A DNA stretch of 64,000 bases from Halobacillus sp. A5 (GCF_024189315.1 NZ_JAIZEO010000001.1:1364001-1428000); one strand, 5' to 3'. Counted from the stretch's first letter, positions 8,126 through 17,788 are shown. Numbers and translations are program-made. The notes: generated from the sequence alone by a model not told the origin.

Positions 8126-10984
8126 TTATACATTAGAAAGCTGAAAAGTGTTTATACTCTCACCATCAAGCAGCTCCAGTAAATCCTCTCTCCACGTAAA
8201 TAATATCACCTGGTGCTGTCTCGAAATCTGTTCAATTATAGACAGCATTGTAGAAAGTCTCGAGGAATCAAAATTGACGAAGGCATCGTCCACTAGAAAA
8301 GGCATGGATAATTCTTCAGCGAGTGTTTTTGCCAGGGCCAGCCTGAGAGATACGTATAATTGATCTGCAGTCCCCCTGGACAATTCCTCTGTTTTAAAAT
8401 AAAAACCTTGCTCATCCTGCACTACAATTTCCTGTTGTACCCCGTCAAGGTGAAGACGAGTATATTTTCCGTGTGTGATTTTATGAAAGTAGGTTTGTGC
8501 CTCTTTAAGTACATTCGGCAGATGTTGATTTTGATATTTCTCTTTTGTCTTTGAAAGAACTTCAAGTGCTATTTTAGAGCTTGCCCATTCCTTAGCCGCT
8601 TCATGAAAAGACTCTTTTTCAAGTGCTAATTGGTGGGTAAGCTCTGATAACTCATCCGAACTCTCCAAATATTTAATTTGATGCTCGGTTTTTGCCCGCT
8701 CCTGTTCATATTGTTTAGTGTCCTGCTGAAGCTTATCCAGTTCGGCTTCGATTTTTTCCAGATTAAAAGCAATGTCAGACTCAGTCGGCGGGGTTACCCA
8801 TACTTGAAACGTTTCCTGTTCCTGAGAAGTGAGCATCATATTAACCTGATGCTCCAGCTGGTTTTTCGTTTCTAATTGCTGCTGCAGTTGATCGAAATGA
8901 TCAAGTTTCTCATAAAAGTCAGTTATACTGAGAGCTCCTGCATTATTAAATAGTGTTTGTTTTTTATTTTCAAGGGGTTTGATTTTTGTTTCAAGCCGCT
9001 CTTGTTGTAATTGAAGCTGTTCAATTTCATTCTTTAGTTGAATCGATTCTTCATTCAATTGAAGTTGGTCTTTAACAAATTCTTTCCTCAATTGTAATTG
9101 TCTGCTGACTGTTCGTTCATTATGTTCCCAATTTTGCTCTTTGAAAAACCTGGCGGCCTGCTCTTCAATTGTGCGCATATGATCAGCGGATACCTGCCGT
9201 TCGGCTTTCAGCTTCATCAACTCTTGATGCCTGTCTTTAACTTGTTTGAGTAAATGATACAGCTTTTCCCAATGGACGAGCTTAAGATCGACCAAGAACG
9301 GGTAACGCTTGACCTGTTCCTTAATCTTCAGCTGGAGGCTGCTTTTCCTCCCTGCCCATTCATCATTCCATTTCTTTAACTGATCACATTTGTCGTTTTG
9401 CTCTTGCTGCTGTTCCCGAAGATAAATAATTTCTCCTTTAGCCTGATCATATTGCTGCAGTTCCTCTCTAGCTTTCATATACATTTCCTTTGTAATGGAT
9501 GGAGCTCTCTGACCCGGACTGCCTGTTCTATTTATGACGATCACTCCGGCTGCTGTAAGAACACCAATCAGTAAAGGGATAATTTGATTCGTTTCTAACG
9601 CTAGAAACAGGCTTCCTGCTGTTATTAACGCAGCCATCATTAAAGTTTTCTTAGTATTTGACTTCCCTTCATGAGAGGGCTGGGAATGAATGTACCGGTC
9701 AATCAATTCTGAGTGCTCAACTGACTGTTTCTCACTAATGCTTCCTGTAAGGAGAGACTGCAGCTGCCCCTGTGTGTGCTCCATTTGCCGGCGGAGGGCT
9801 TCGCTTTCCTGTGCCGCTTTTATTTCTTGCTGCTCAAGCAATTGTTCTTCTTCCCTTAATGCTCTCCAAGTTTCTTCTAAATAAAAAGGGAATTCATAAT
9901 CCTGAAGTTCGGTTTTGTCCACGGATAAATCAAGTCTGTTCATTTCCTTATCAATTTCATCATTGTATTTATCGATTTGGAGGGTAAGGCGCTTGTATTC
10001 CTGTTCAGCCTGCTGATACTCAGATTCTTGTGCTTCAAAAATGGACAGATCTTTTCTATCGTAAGCATGAACCTCGGAGTTTATATTTTTAAGCCGTATC
10101 TCTTTAGCTGATTGACTATCTTGAAGAGATTTAACCTCGCTTTGCAGAGGGAGAAGCTGTTCCTGAAGATCACCCATGTGATGCCGGGCTGCTTTAGGTA
10201 CGGGTCTCTCTGCTTCATGTATAGTAAGCTGATGATAGTTTTGTATGATCGGGAGCGCCTTCTTTATCTGCATGTGACTGTAATAGGCACGTCTTTGTGC
10301 TTCCCTGGCCTCGTCGACAGCTGCGATTTCCTCATCTAGTTTTTCTAGTCTTTCTACACTCAGCTGATAGTCACCTATTTCCTTTTCTATGCGGCTCTTT
10401 CTTGCAGCCAGCTCGTCTATTCGGGTCAACATTCGATTAAGCTCTGGATTTCTGCCTTTAGGTTTAAATTTCTCATTAAGCTGTTTATCCAGATTCTTTT
10501 CTGCCTGATGAATTTGGCTGGATCCCGTCAGCCCTACGTTTAACAGAACTTCGCCTAATTCTTCACCATTTAACTGCGTGAGCTCCTGTAAATCATTTGC
10601 ATTAAACCCATAAATGGATTGATACACCGATTTGTGTAATCCCCCCATGAGCTTCTTCAGGAAATCTTCTCCCCGGGTTTCACCACTGGGAAGACGGCAG
10701 ATTGCTTCTCCCTGGTGACGGTCGTCTACCCGCTCTACTATAATTTCTCCATAAGAGTCAGTTTGGACTATTATTCTTCCACCTACAGTACCCCCTGTTT
10801 TCGGCTGGTAAAACGACCTTTTCTGAGGAGGCATCCCAAATAAGATAAATAAAATAAATTGCTGCAGCGTTGATTTACCCGCTTCGTTAGCACCGGATAT
10901 AACTGTTAGAGAATGGCTGGATAAAGAAAGCGAATAATCCTTCCACTTTCCAAATCCATAAATATATAAAGATGTCAGCTTCAT
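8126..10984 (-). CDS. yhaN: SbcC/Rad50-like ATPase YhaN
   Basis: Large SMC-like ATPase thought to work with the nuclease YhaO in DNA end processing. The 952-residue protein has Walker A GANEAGKST at 31-39, long coiled-coil blocks (about 165-410 and 490-860), and a C-terminal ATPase half with Walker B LVDDAFVNFD near 897-906. Between the coils, residues 446-486 are strongly hydrophobic and look like two membrane helices, where Rad50 proteins carry a hinge. The gene starts one base after the yhaO stop codon, so the pair is translationally coupled. Confidence 0.93.
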   Translation of the reverse strand: MKLTSLYIYGFGKWKDYSLSLSSHSLTVISGANEAGKSTLQQFILFILFGMPPQKRSFYQPKTGGTVGGRIIVQTDSYGEIIVERVDDRHQGEAICRLPSGETRGEDFLKKLMGGLHKSVYQSIYGFNANDLQELTQLNGEELGEVLLNVGLTGSSQIHQAEKNLDKQLNEKFKPKGRNPELNRMLTRIDELAARKSRIEKEIGDYQLSVERLEKLDEEIAAVDEAREAQRRAYYSHMQIKKALPIIQNYHQLTIHEAERPVPKAARHHMGDLQEQLLPLQSEVKSLQDSQSAKEIRLKNINSEVHAYDRKDLSIFEAQESEYQQAEQEYKRLTLQIDKYNDEIDKEMNRLDLSVDKTELQDYEFPFYLEETWRALREEEQLLEQQEIKAAQESEALRRQMEHTQGQLQSLLTGSISEKQSVEHSELIDRYIHSQPSHEGKSNTKKTLMMAALITAGSLFLALETNQIIPLLIGVLTAAGVIVINRTGSPGQRAPSITKEMYMKAREELQQYDQAKGEIIYLREQQQEQNDKCDQLKKWNDEWAGRKSSLQLKIKEQVKRYPFLVDLKLVHWEKLYHLLKQVKDRHQELMKLKAERQVSADHMRTIEEQAARFFKEQNWEHNERTVSRQLQLRKEFVKDQLQLNEESIQLKNEIEQLQLQQERLETKIKPLENKKQTLFNNAGALSITDFYEKLDHFDQLQQQLETKNQLEHQVNMMLTSQEQETFQVWVTPPTESDIAFNLEKIEAELDKLQQDTKQYEQERAKTEHQIKYLESSDELSELTHQLALEKESFHEAAKEWASSKIALEVLSKTKEKYQNQHLPNVLKEAQTYFHKITHGKYTRLHLDGVQQEIVVQDEQGFYFKTEELSRGTADQLYVSLRLALAKTLAEELSMPFLVDDAFVNFDSSRLSTMLSIIEQISRQHQVILFTWREDLLELLDGESINTFQLSNV

Positions 10985-12223
10985 TTACTCGCTCCCCCGT
11001 GTTATGATTTGTTGAAGCACCAGCTCTTTCGCTGACTGCATTACTTCTTTTCTTTCTTCAGATGTTAATTCATCCAGCCATTTGGAAGCTCTGCGGTGAG
11101 AATATAACGGATTTACATACTGAGAGAATTCCTCGTCTTCTACTTCCTCTATATTCCGCAGGAACTCACCTGCAAAGTAATTGCTTTTTTTCAGTTCTTC
11201 CTCATCCCAATCCGGGATATCTTTAATTACTGTTTCATCAATCCATACCCAGGCTTCCTCTAGTGTTTCCCGCTCGTTCACAAGCTCCATCCAGTCCTCA
11301 ATCAATCCTTCTGATTCCCATTTACTAAGCTTGCCTTCACTGCTTGTCAGCGTCAGTCTTAACAGCATCGGGGAAGTAGACGCTATACTTCTCTTCGCCT
11401 CTTCAAAAACCAGTTCCAGTTCTTGTGGGTGTCCCACGTGATTACAGTCGACTTCTAATCGTTCGTATGTAAAACTGTGGAGCGGAAGGAATTTACAGTG
11501 AAACCGTTCATCTTTCCACTCTACGAGATAGCAGCCTTTCTCTCCATATTCCTTATGTGAACGGCCCTGAATGTTTCCTGGATATATGACTGGAGGATGA
11601 ACAGAAAGCTCTTGTCTTTTGTGAATATGACCCAGGGCCCAGTAATCCATCTGAGCTTTGTATAATTCGCTCATCGAAAAGGGTGCATAGACATCGTGTT
11701 CTGTCTGAGTCTCAAGACTCCCATGCAGCATTGCAATATGAAATGGGGCCTTTTCGCTCTTCACAAATTGCTGCACCATTTTATTTGTTACTGCGCGCTG
11801 TTCGTAGCTAAACCCATAAATCTGAGCGATTACATTATTCTCCCGCTGAAAAGGCAGCGAACGTACAGTTTCTTCATTAAAAATGTGAACATTTTCTGGA
11901 TATGATATTGGATAATGAGTACCCGCCATGTAGTCGTGATTCCCATAGCTGACATAGACATGGATTCCATGCTGCTTTAAACGTTCAAACCCTTCCCTCA
12001 GCTTCACCTGAGCCTTCAGACTTCTAACCTCTTCGTTAAAGAGATCCCCAACCAACAATACAAAGTCTACATGATGAAGAATGGCTTTTTGAATTAGACG
12101 GTCATAAGCTTCAAACGTTGAAGCACGAAGCTGCTCCTTTAACGCTTCAGGGAAATTATTTTTCCCCTTAAATGGACTATCTAAATGTAGGTCGGCACTA
12201 TGGATGAATTTCAAGGATGTCAA
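10985..12223 (-). CDS. yhaO: SbcD/Mre11-like DNA exonuclease YhaO
   Basis: Calcineurin-like metallophosphoesterase of about 412 residues that partners YhaN. Metal-binding motifs are visible in order: IHSADLHLDSPF, LLVGDLFNEE, SYGNHDYM, MLHGSL and ALGHIHKRQ. The frame is open for another 95 codons upstream, but that part translates a repeat element and lacks family similarity. The best start is TTG 12223, which follows GGGGGA and places the first phosphoesterase motif a few residues in. Directly coupled to yhaN. Confidence 0.93.
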   Translation of the reverse strand: MTSLKFIHSADLHLDSPFKGKNNFPEALKEQLRASTFEAYDRLIQKAILHHVDFVLLVGDLFNEEVRSLKAQVKLREGFERLKQHGIHVYVSYGNHDYMAGTHYPISYPENVHIFNEETVRSLPFQRENNVIAQIYGFSYEQRAVTNKMVQQFVKSEKAPFHIAMLHGSLETQTEHDVYAPFSMSELYKAQMDYWALGHIHKRQELSVHPPVIYPGNIQGRSHKEYGEKGCYLVEWKDERFHCKFLPLHSFTYERLEVDCNHVGHPQELELVFEEAKRSIASTSPMLLRLTLTSSEGKLSKWESEGLIEDWMELVNERETLEEAWVWIDETVIKDIPDWDEEELKKSNYFAGEFLRNIEEVEDEEFSQYVNPLYSHRRASKWLDELTSEERKEVMQSAKELVLQQIITRGSE

Positions 12224-12364
12224 AGTAACTTCCCCCTTTTTAAATTCTAGTTTAGCATGAGTACGGCAGGTAGGAACATTTCTACCATCAAAAAAAGGAG
12301 TGGGAAATAAGTGCAGCAGTGAAGTCCAAAACGACCATTCGTATAAACGCAGATTATTAGCGCA

Positions 12365-12479
12365 GTCAAAATGCGTAGGTTCCTGCGGGGACAGCGCGAG
12401 CCGAAGATCCCGCTGGAAAGCACACTTTGCTTTCTGAGGAAGCTTAAGGCCGTGTCCACGGAAAGCGAAGCATTTTGAC
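12365..12479. repeat. 115-bp non-coding element bounded by a perfect 10-bp inverted repeat
   Basis: Ends are GTCAAAATGC (12365-12374) and GCATTTTGAC (12470-12479). The inside is GC-rich compared with its surroundings, with blocks such as TTCCTGCGGGGACAGCG, GATCCCGCTGGAAAGC and CACGGAAAGCGAAGC. I recognise this wording from a dispersed intergenic repeat common in Bacillaceae chromosomes (from memory, not searched). It sits between yhaO and the yhaP terminator, in front of the yhaO ribosome site. Confidence 0.6.
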
Positions 12480-12508
12480 GGAGCGATGGTAAGAATTCTC
12501 TTTAACAT

Positions 12509-12552
12509 AAAATAATCCGAACTGATTACTACAGAATCATTCGGATTATTTT
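12509..12552 (-). terminator. Terminator downstream of yhaP
   Basis: A 13-bp stem AAAATAATCCGAA/TTCGGATTATTTT with an 18-base loop. It ends the yhaQ-yhaP unit before the yhaON unit. Confidence 0.75.
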
Positions 12553-12588
12553 ATATTTTATTCAGATTTGTCCCGCCTCAATAATCGT

Positions 12589-13842
12589 TCAGCCTTCTTT
12601 CTTTGAAAGCTGAATGGCCTGTTTTATATCTTTTAAGGAGGAGGATTTTCCATACATGAGAACTCCCCCTTTATAAATACGGGCTCCAATTAATGCAAGT
12701 AAAACTATAGAAGCTGTAAGTACCCCGATGGACAATACAACCTCCCACGCCGGTATATCAAGCATTCCCACGCGCAAAAACATAATCAGCGGAGAGAAAA
12801 ATGGAATATAAGAAGTTACCGTAATAAACGGGGTATCCGGGGCATTTAACCCAAATACTGAGATAAAGAAGGCTATAATGATCAAATATATCATAGGGGC
12901 AATCATCTGTTGTGCATCTTCTAAACGACTTACCAAAGAGCCGAGAGTGGCCGCCAGAGTAGCATATAAAAAATACCCCAATATAAAGAATACGATACCG
13001 TATCCAATGATACTCAGTTCTATATCTCCCAGCCCAAAGCCCTCTAAAAACGAGCCTTCCCCTGAATTGCGCTGTACACCTAAATAGCCTACACCCAAAA
13101 TTAAGGAGAATTGCAGCAGCCCTAATAAAGCAATCCCGGTAATCTTGGCAAACATTTGGGAAACAGGAGACACACTGGAAATTAGGATCTCCATCACACG
13201 ACTTGATTTCTCAGTTGCCACTTCAGTCGCAATCATACTTCCATACATCATTACAGTTAAATACAGCAAAAACAGCATAACATAAACAAGACCCTGAGTT
13301 TGCTGCATCTCTTCTGGAGTATTAGCTTCATCGCCTAAAGCAATTGTTTCATAAGCCACCGGAGCGTTAATTGCTGTTATAGTTTCCTGATCCACCTCAG
13401 CCTTCTCAGCGGCAGCGTCCATTTTCACCCGCTGCATTGCCTGCTGAATAGATTCGCTATGAGCAGGAGAAGCCCCGTCCCCCACGTATTCTACAGCTTC
13501 CGGCAGGTCGGCTTCCCCCATTTTTATTTCAACAGCAGAGTTGAGCTCTCCCTCCTCTACGGCCGCTCTAGCCTCATCTATCGACTGATCCTTTTCTATT
13601 GAAAAAGAATCATCTGCCAGGAGCTGCTCTTCAAATAAGGAAACCCATTCTTCCTCTTCACTTACGACACTGATTTCTGTAGTTTGACCTTCCTCGTCCC
13701 CTTGATCAAAGGCTTCCATTATATTTTGGATATTAGTCAGCAGCAGGATCAAAGCCAGTGTCACCGATGTGGTAATAACAAATGATTTGGATTTTACTCT
13801 GGACTTAAATGTCTGCACAACCATAATAAAAAATTTATTCAT
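12589..13842 (-). CDS. yhaP: ABC-2 type exporter permease YhaP (NatB-like)
   Basis: Membrane subunit of a NatAB-like exporter, which in B. subtilis NatAB expels sodium. The 417-residue protein has an N-terminal helix (about 10-30), a large acidic extracellular domain (about 40-165), and five or six helices in the C-terminal half, starting with VYVMLFLLYLTVMMYGSM. The upstream in-frame ATG at 13875 lies inside yhaQ; ATG 13842 follows GGTGGGG and overlaps the yhaQ end by 8 nt. Substrate not shown by the sequence; sodium is a guess from family and habitat. Confidence 0.88.
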   Translation of the reverse strand: MNKFFIMVVQTFKSRVKSKSFVITTSVTLALILLLTNIQNIMEAFDQGDEEGQTTEISVVSEEEEWVSLFEEQLLADDSFSIEKDQSIDEARAAVEEGELNSAVEIKMGEADLPEAVEYVGDGASPAHSESIQQAMQRVKMDAAAEKAEVDQETITAINAPVAYETIALGDEANTPEEMQQTQGLVYVMLFLLYLTVMMYGSMIATEVATEKSSRVMEILISSVSPVSQMFAKITGIALLGLLQFSLILGVGYLGVQRNSGEGSFLEGFGLGDIELSIIGYGIVFFILGYFLYATLAATLGSLVSRLEDAQQMIAPMIYLIIIAFFISVFGLNAPDTPFITVTSYIPFFSPLIMFLRVGMLDIPAWEVVLSIGVLTASIVLLALIGARIYKGGVLMYGKSSSLKDIKQAIQLSKKEG

Positions 13843-14734
13843 AGGAAGTCCCCACCTTTTCAATAAAAATATCATTTAAGGAAGGCTCTTCTAAATCAAA
13901 GGTCCGGATAAAACCCTTCCCGGTTAATTCCTTAAATATGATTTGGGAAACCTCTTCATTTTCCACCTGCAGCTCACAGCTGCTGCCAAAGCTTTTAAAT
14001 TTTGTTACTCCCGGAAGGTCTTTTAAATATTCCACATTAAAATCTGCATGAACTCTCACATTTTTCTTACCAAACGAGCGCTTAATTTCTTTTAACTTTC
14101 CATGCACAACCGGGCGTCCGTGATGAAGTATACATAAATTCTCACACAGCTCCTCTACATGTTCCATGCGGTGTGAAGAAAATACAATCGACGTACCCGC
14201 ATTTTTTAATTCAATTACCGCTTCTTTCAGCATCTCTACATTCACTGGATCAAGCCCTGAAAATGGTTCATCCAGAATGAGCAGTTCAGGTTTATGTAAG
14301 ACAGCAGAAATAAACTGTATTTTTTGCTGATTCCCTTTTGATAAATCTTCAACTTTCCTTGTTTTATAATCAGGTACTTTAAACTTCTCTAGCCAGCGCT
14401 CAAGCTCCTCCTGCGCATCAGAACGGGTCATCCCCCTTAATCTTGCTAAATAAACCAGCTGGTCAACCACTTTCATTTTTGGATAAAGACCGCGTTCTTC
14501 AGGCAGATAACCAATCAGATGACTCTGCTCATAACCGATTTTACCGTTATTCCATGTAATGGTGCCGCCTGACTCCTCAATCAATCCAAGGATCATTCGA
14601 AACGTTGTCGTTTTCCCTGCTCCGTTTGCTCCTAAAAAACCAAAAATCTGGTTCGCCGGTATTTCCAGTGATAAATGATCCACCGCTGTAAATGCTCCAA
14701 ACTGTTTAGTTACATTATTTAATTTTAACGTCAC
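13835..14734 (-). CDS. yhaQ: ABC transporter ATP-binding protein YhaQ (NatA-like)
   Basis: A 299-residue ATPase with Walker A GANGAGKTTT at about 36-45, signature LSKGNQQK, Walker B LLILDEPFSGLDP and the H-loop SSHRMEHVEELC. The C-terminal extension of about 70 residues (DUF4162 type) is typical of NatA/YhaQ exporters. First gene of a two-gene unit with yhaP, overlapping it by 8 nt. Order and orientation match B. subtilis yhaQ-yhaP. Confidence 0.92.
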   Translation of the reverse strand: MTLKLNNVTKQFGAFTAVDHLSLEIPANQIFGFLGANGAGKTTTFRMILGLIEESGGTITWNNGKIGYEQSHLIGYLPEERGLYPKMKVVDQLVYLARLRGMTRSDAQEELERWLEKFKVPDYKTRKVEDLSKGNQQKIQFISAVLHKPELLILDEPFSGLDPVNVEMLKEAVIELKNAGTSIVFSSHRMEHVEELCENLCILHHGRPVVHGKLKEIKRSFGKKNVRVHADFNVEYLKDLPGVTKFKSFGSSCELQVENEEVSQIIFKELTGKGFIRTFDLEEPSLNDIFIEKVGTSYE

Positions 14735-14873
14735 ATGCTTTTCCCCTTTCTATCACATTAATTACGAGCAGGTTATGAATTTGTTTCAATTTTTTTCTAA
14801 GCGAGGCAGGATTTTCGACCTTTGCTGGCTAATGTATAAAATGAGTCATGATTCACCATAGGAGGTTTCTTCA

Positions 14874-15059
14874 ATGAAAAAGTATTTTCTAACCGTATTC
14901 GAAAAAGATGGCACAAATGTGCTCGATGAAACATTTGAAGCTGAGGACGACACAGAAGCAAAACGTATCGGAGCAGATAAGCTCGAACAGGAGGGGTATT
15001 CCGAACATACTCATCGATGTGCTGCCCCTGAAGGACATCTTATTCTTTTTCATCGATAA
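14874..15059 (+). CDS. Small conserved-type hypothetical protein (61 aa)
   Basis: Soluble 61-residue protein beginning MKKYFLTVFEKDGTNVLDET, with predicted strand-strand-helix character and a C-terminal EGHLILFHR. The start follows AGGAGG at good distance and a strong terminator follows, so it is very probably expressed. It lies alone on the plus strand between yhaQ and yhaR. I do not recognise a functional family; similar short proteins (YhzC type) occur in Bacillus near yhaR, from memory. Confidence 0.65.
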   Translation: MKKYFLTVFEKDGTNVLDETFEAEDDTEAKRIGADKLEQEGYSEHTHRCAAPEGHLILFHR

Positions 15060-15111
15060 TAGAACTGGAAGGATAAGAGGAATGTTCTTTAAAAAATCAA
15101 ATTTATCATTT

Positions 15112-15140
15112 AAAAAAAGTCGCGCTAACGCGACTTTTTT
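15112..15140. terminator. Bidirectional terminator
   Basis: Perfect 12-bp hairpin built on AAAGTCGCG/CGCGACTTT with A- and T-runs on the two sides, serving the small plus-strand gene and yhaR. Confidence 0.92.
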
Positions 15141-15913
15141 CACTCCCCTTTAAAGTTAGCCGGACGCTTTTCAAGAAATGCCTGGACGCCCTCACGGTGG
15201 TCAGCCGTCTGTTTCAACTTCCATTGTGACTGTCTTTCCCTGGAAAGATATTGGAGAAGCTGGTCAATGCCATATTGATGATAGATACTCTTTGTGGTAA
15301 TCATCGACTGTAATGGCTTCGCACTCCATTCCTCAGCCAGATTCGCCGCTTCGTCATGGATATTCCCTTCAAATACTAAATCAATTAACTGAAAGTCAAA
15401 TGCTTCTTTAGCTCTCAGCTGCTCTCCCTGCCAGGCAAACTGCTTCGCTCGATGGGTACCTAACCGCTGTTCTAAGAAGAAATGCCCGCCCCCGTCAGGT
15501 GCCAGGCCAATCCCGATAAAGTTCATGGAAAGTCTGGCGTCTGCTTCTGCCATAAGATAATCGGCAGATAAAGCGATACTTAAACCGAGTCCGACCACTG
15601 GCCCGTGTAACGCCGCAATTACTATTTTCGGCATGGAGTAAAATCCAGTGACAATCGTTTCTATGTCATTCATTACTTGGTCATAGACTTCCGGGCTGCT
15701 CACGTCCTGCATCATAGAGACGTCGCCTCCTGCACAAAATCCGTCTCCAGCACCGGAAAGGACAACGATTTGAGACTGCTCATCCTGCTTTAATTCTTCT
15801 ACAGCATCCGCAAACTCCCGCAGCATGTTCACGTGTAACGCATTAAACTTCTCTCCTCGGGCTAATGTCAGATAAACCACTGCACCAACTCTTTTTATAG
15901 TAAAGAACTTCAT
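15140..15913 (-). CDS. yhaR: Enoyl-CoA hydratase/isomerase family protein YhaR
   Basis: A 257-residue crotonase-fold protein, probably acting on an acyl-CoA. Visible are the oxyanion-hole segment SGAGDGFCAGGDVSMM (about 53-68), the second oxyanion region ALHGPVVGLGLSIALSADY (about 103-121) and a helical C-terminus. Members usually catalyse hydration, isomerisation or hydrolysis of CoA esters; the exact substrate is unknown. Synteny with B. subtilis supports the name. Confidence 0.85.
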   Translation of the reverse strand: MKFFTIKRVGAVVYLTLARGEKFNALHVNMLREFADAVEELKQDEQSQIVVLSGAGDGFCAGGDVSMMQDVSSPEVYDQVMNDIETIVTGFYSMPKIVIAALHGPVVGLGLSIALSADYLMAEADARLSMNFIGIGLAPDGGGHFFLEQRLGTHRAKQFAWQGEQLRAKEAFDFQLIDLVFEGNIHDEAANLAEEWSAKPLQSMITTKSIYHQYGIDQLLQYLSRERQSQWKLKQTADHREGVQAFLEKRPANFKGE

Positions 15914-16011
15914 ACGTATCCCCTTTCTTACTCATCTATATTAAAAATTCGACACAGCCCGCCCGGTTTCCTGCAAAATTTGACATTTTTTTCTTTAGTA
16001 TGTAAAAGCAC

Positions 16012-16042
16012 AAAAAAAGCTGCCTCTGCAGGCAGCTTCTTT
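16012..16042 (-). terminator. Terminator after yheA
   Basis: On the minus strand AAGCTGCC/GGCAGCTT around TGCAGA is followed by seven Ts. Confidence 0.9.
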
Positions 16043-16043
16043 C

Positions 16044-16403
16044 CTATTGTTGTGGTTCTTCCGGGTTACCGTAAAGATCTTCAAGAGGCTTCGTAATGAT
16101 TTTACTAACATCATTAATCACAGTGTTTAAACGCTGCTCCTCTTCCATAAGCTTAGAAATTTGAGGGTGCTGCTGAACAAGTTCTACAACTTGACGAGCT
16201 TTTTCAACTTCTTCCTCAGAGATTTCTTCACCCTGCATTTGTTTCTGCTGAAGATTAATTTGAGTTTGGCGGAAATCTTCGAACATTTGCTTAGCAGCTT
16301 CATCGTCCATTACTGCTTCATAAGCATCTTTTAATCCGTTAAATTCGTCACTGTTACGAATTGCTTTTTCAAGATCATATGCCTGATCATAAATATTAGC
16401 CAT
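16044..16403 (-). CDS. yheA: YlbF/YmcA-family protein YheA
   Basis: A 119-residue, almost wholly helical, soluble protein of the UPF0342 (YlbF/YmcA-like) group. It starts MANIYDQAYDLEKAIRNSDE and carries a central Gln-rich helix QTQINLQQKQMQGEEISEEE. Relatives YlbF and YmcA are part of the RicAFT complex affecting RNase Y, competence and biofilm; YheA itself has no established role. Strong ribosome site (AGGAGGT) and its own terminator. Confidence 0.9.
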   Translation of the reverse strand: MANIYDQAYDLEKAIRNSDEFNGLKDAYEAVMDDEAAKQMFEDFRQTQINLQQKQMQGEEISEEEVEKARQVVELVQQHPQISKLMEEEQRLNTVINDVSKIITKPLEDLYGNPEEPQQ

Positions 16404-16490
16404 AAGTTACATGTACCTCCTAAAAATGTTGAGTATTGAACTCCTTCCTCACTATAACAAACATGATTCGCCATGTATAGGAATTCACGG

Positions 16491-17627
16491 TTATCCGATG
16501 AAAAGTACAATTATTCCTTGAAGCAGACCAATGATGCCCCCCAGAAGAGCACCTAAATACGTAATCATCTTAAACTCTTTCCTGGAAATATCCAGCACCA
16601 TTTCCTCTAAACGGCCAACATTAAATGACTCCACCTGCTCCTGCACAATTTCAGCTAAATTCATAGAAGCCATCATCGTTTCAATTTTAGAAGATAGCAA
16701 TTCAGCGGTTTTAGGAACAAGTGCAGGCAACACATCTAATAATATTTTGGACTGAAGCGGCTTTGTCCATTCAGAAACGGATTGATTCAGCCATTTCTCC
16801 ACAGGGAGTGCTTTAGTAACTACCTGCCCCAGGCTGGTTGAAATGACACCTTTCCCAATTTTATCTTCAAAATAGCCTAAAGGCTGTTCAAGAGCGTTTT
16901 CTAATTCTGTCTGCAGCATGGTTTGCAGCCACTCGGTTGTTTCTTTGGCAGAGACATATCGCACTATAACCGGGTGAACACGGTCAATAACGCGGTCTGA
17001 CCCCATAAATGATTGAATCATATTGCCCAGAAAACCTTGTTTATCAAGATAATCATCAATAAGTGCTCCCACTTTTTCTTTTCCTTCTCTGCTCATTAAG
17101 AAATGTTGAACTTTTAGTTGTATATAGCCTGCCAGCTGGTCTGTCCCAGCTTCCGCCTTATACAGCCAATCATCAGACAGAATGTTTTTTACTTTTTTCT
17201 GTCTTAATTCTTCCATCATCAGATTGTACCTTTGATCCACCCATTCAGCTGCCGCTTCCTCTACTCGCTCAATGTCAATATCTAACTGCAGAGTATTCAG
17301 GAGCTGCTGAAGAGATTGATCATTTTGCAATGCTTTCTCAACTTCATTCTGGGCGAATGTTGTTAATTGATTTTGAAAATCCTGCCCTTTAATTTTTCTT
17401 TTCAAGCCTTCGGCCGTTAATAAGTGATTAACCACCATTCTGCCAAGCTGCCTGGCCAATTCCTTTTGACGCTTCGGAATCACTCCCGGTGTGAATGGCA
17501 GACGAAACTTACCAATATAGATAGCCTGATACGGTCTGAATAACATTTTTATAGCCAGCGAATTGGTCACTCCCCCAATTGCTGCCCCAATTAACATCAT
17601 AAATAAAATCAAAAAACTTGTGTTCAA
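16491..17627 (-). CDS. yheB: DUF445 membrane protein YheB
   Basis: A protein of about 378 residues with hydrophobic helices at both ends (LILFMMLIGAAIGGVTNSLA at the start, ALLGGIIGLLQGIIVLFIG at the end) and a long helical cytoplasmic middle. The conserved N-terminal signature G-x-x-TN-xxAI-xM-LFRPY is present. An ATG at 17663 is in frame but has no ribosome site. TTG 17627 lies six bases after AGAGGG and is preferred. Function unknown; in B. subtilis it also adjoins yheA. Confidence 0.9.
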   Translation of the reverse strand: MNTSFLILFMMLIGAAIGGVTNSLAIKMLFRPYQAIYIGKFRLPFTPGVIPKRQKELARQLGRMVVNHLLTAEGLKRKIKGQDFQNQLTTFAQNEVEKALQNDQSLQQLLNTLQLDIDIERVEEAAAEWVDQRYNLMMEELRQKKVKNILSDDWLYKAEAGTDQLAGYIQLKVQHFLMSREGKEKVGALIDDYLDKQGFLGNMIQSFMGSDRVIDRVHPVIVRYVSAKETTEWLQTMLQTELENALEQPLGYFEDKIGKGVISTSLGQVVTKALPVEKWLNQSVSEWTKPLQSKILLDVLPALVPKTAELLSSKIETMMASMNLAEIVQEQVESFNVGRLEEMVLDISRKEFKMITYLGALLGGIIGLLQGIIVLFIG

Positions 17628-17788
17628 GATGATCCCTCTTTTCCCTCTAGAACTCTGTCCCATTATAGAGCAATCTATTATGCTTCGCTACTATCACAGT
17701 TAAGTTTGATGTCTTAACATTACCCAATTATTAGCAATTGGACAAAAGCTGTAACTGGAAAGACTATTTTGTAGGAGGTGAGTCAAAA

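Noticed and set aside
12224-12508. N-terminal extension of YhaO by 95 codons
   Set aside because: It translates the 115-bp inverted-repeat element and the terminator, has no family similarity and no ribosome site at its ATG; TTG 12223 has one.
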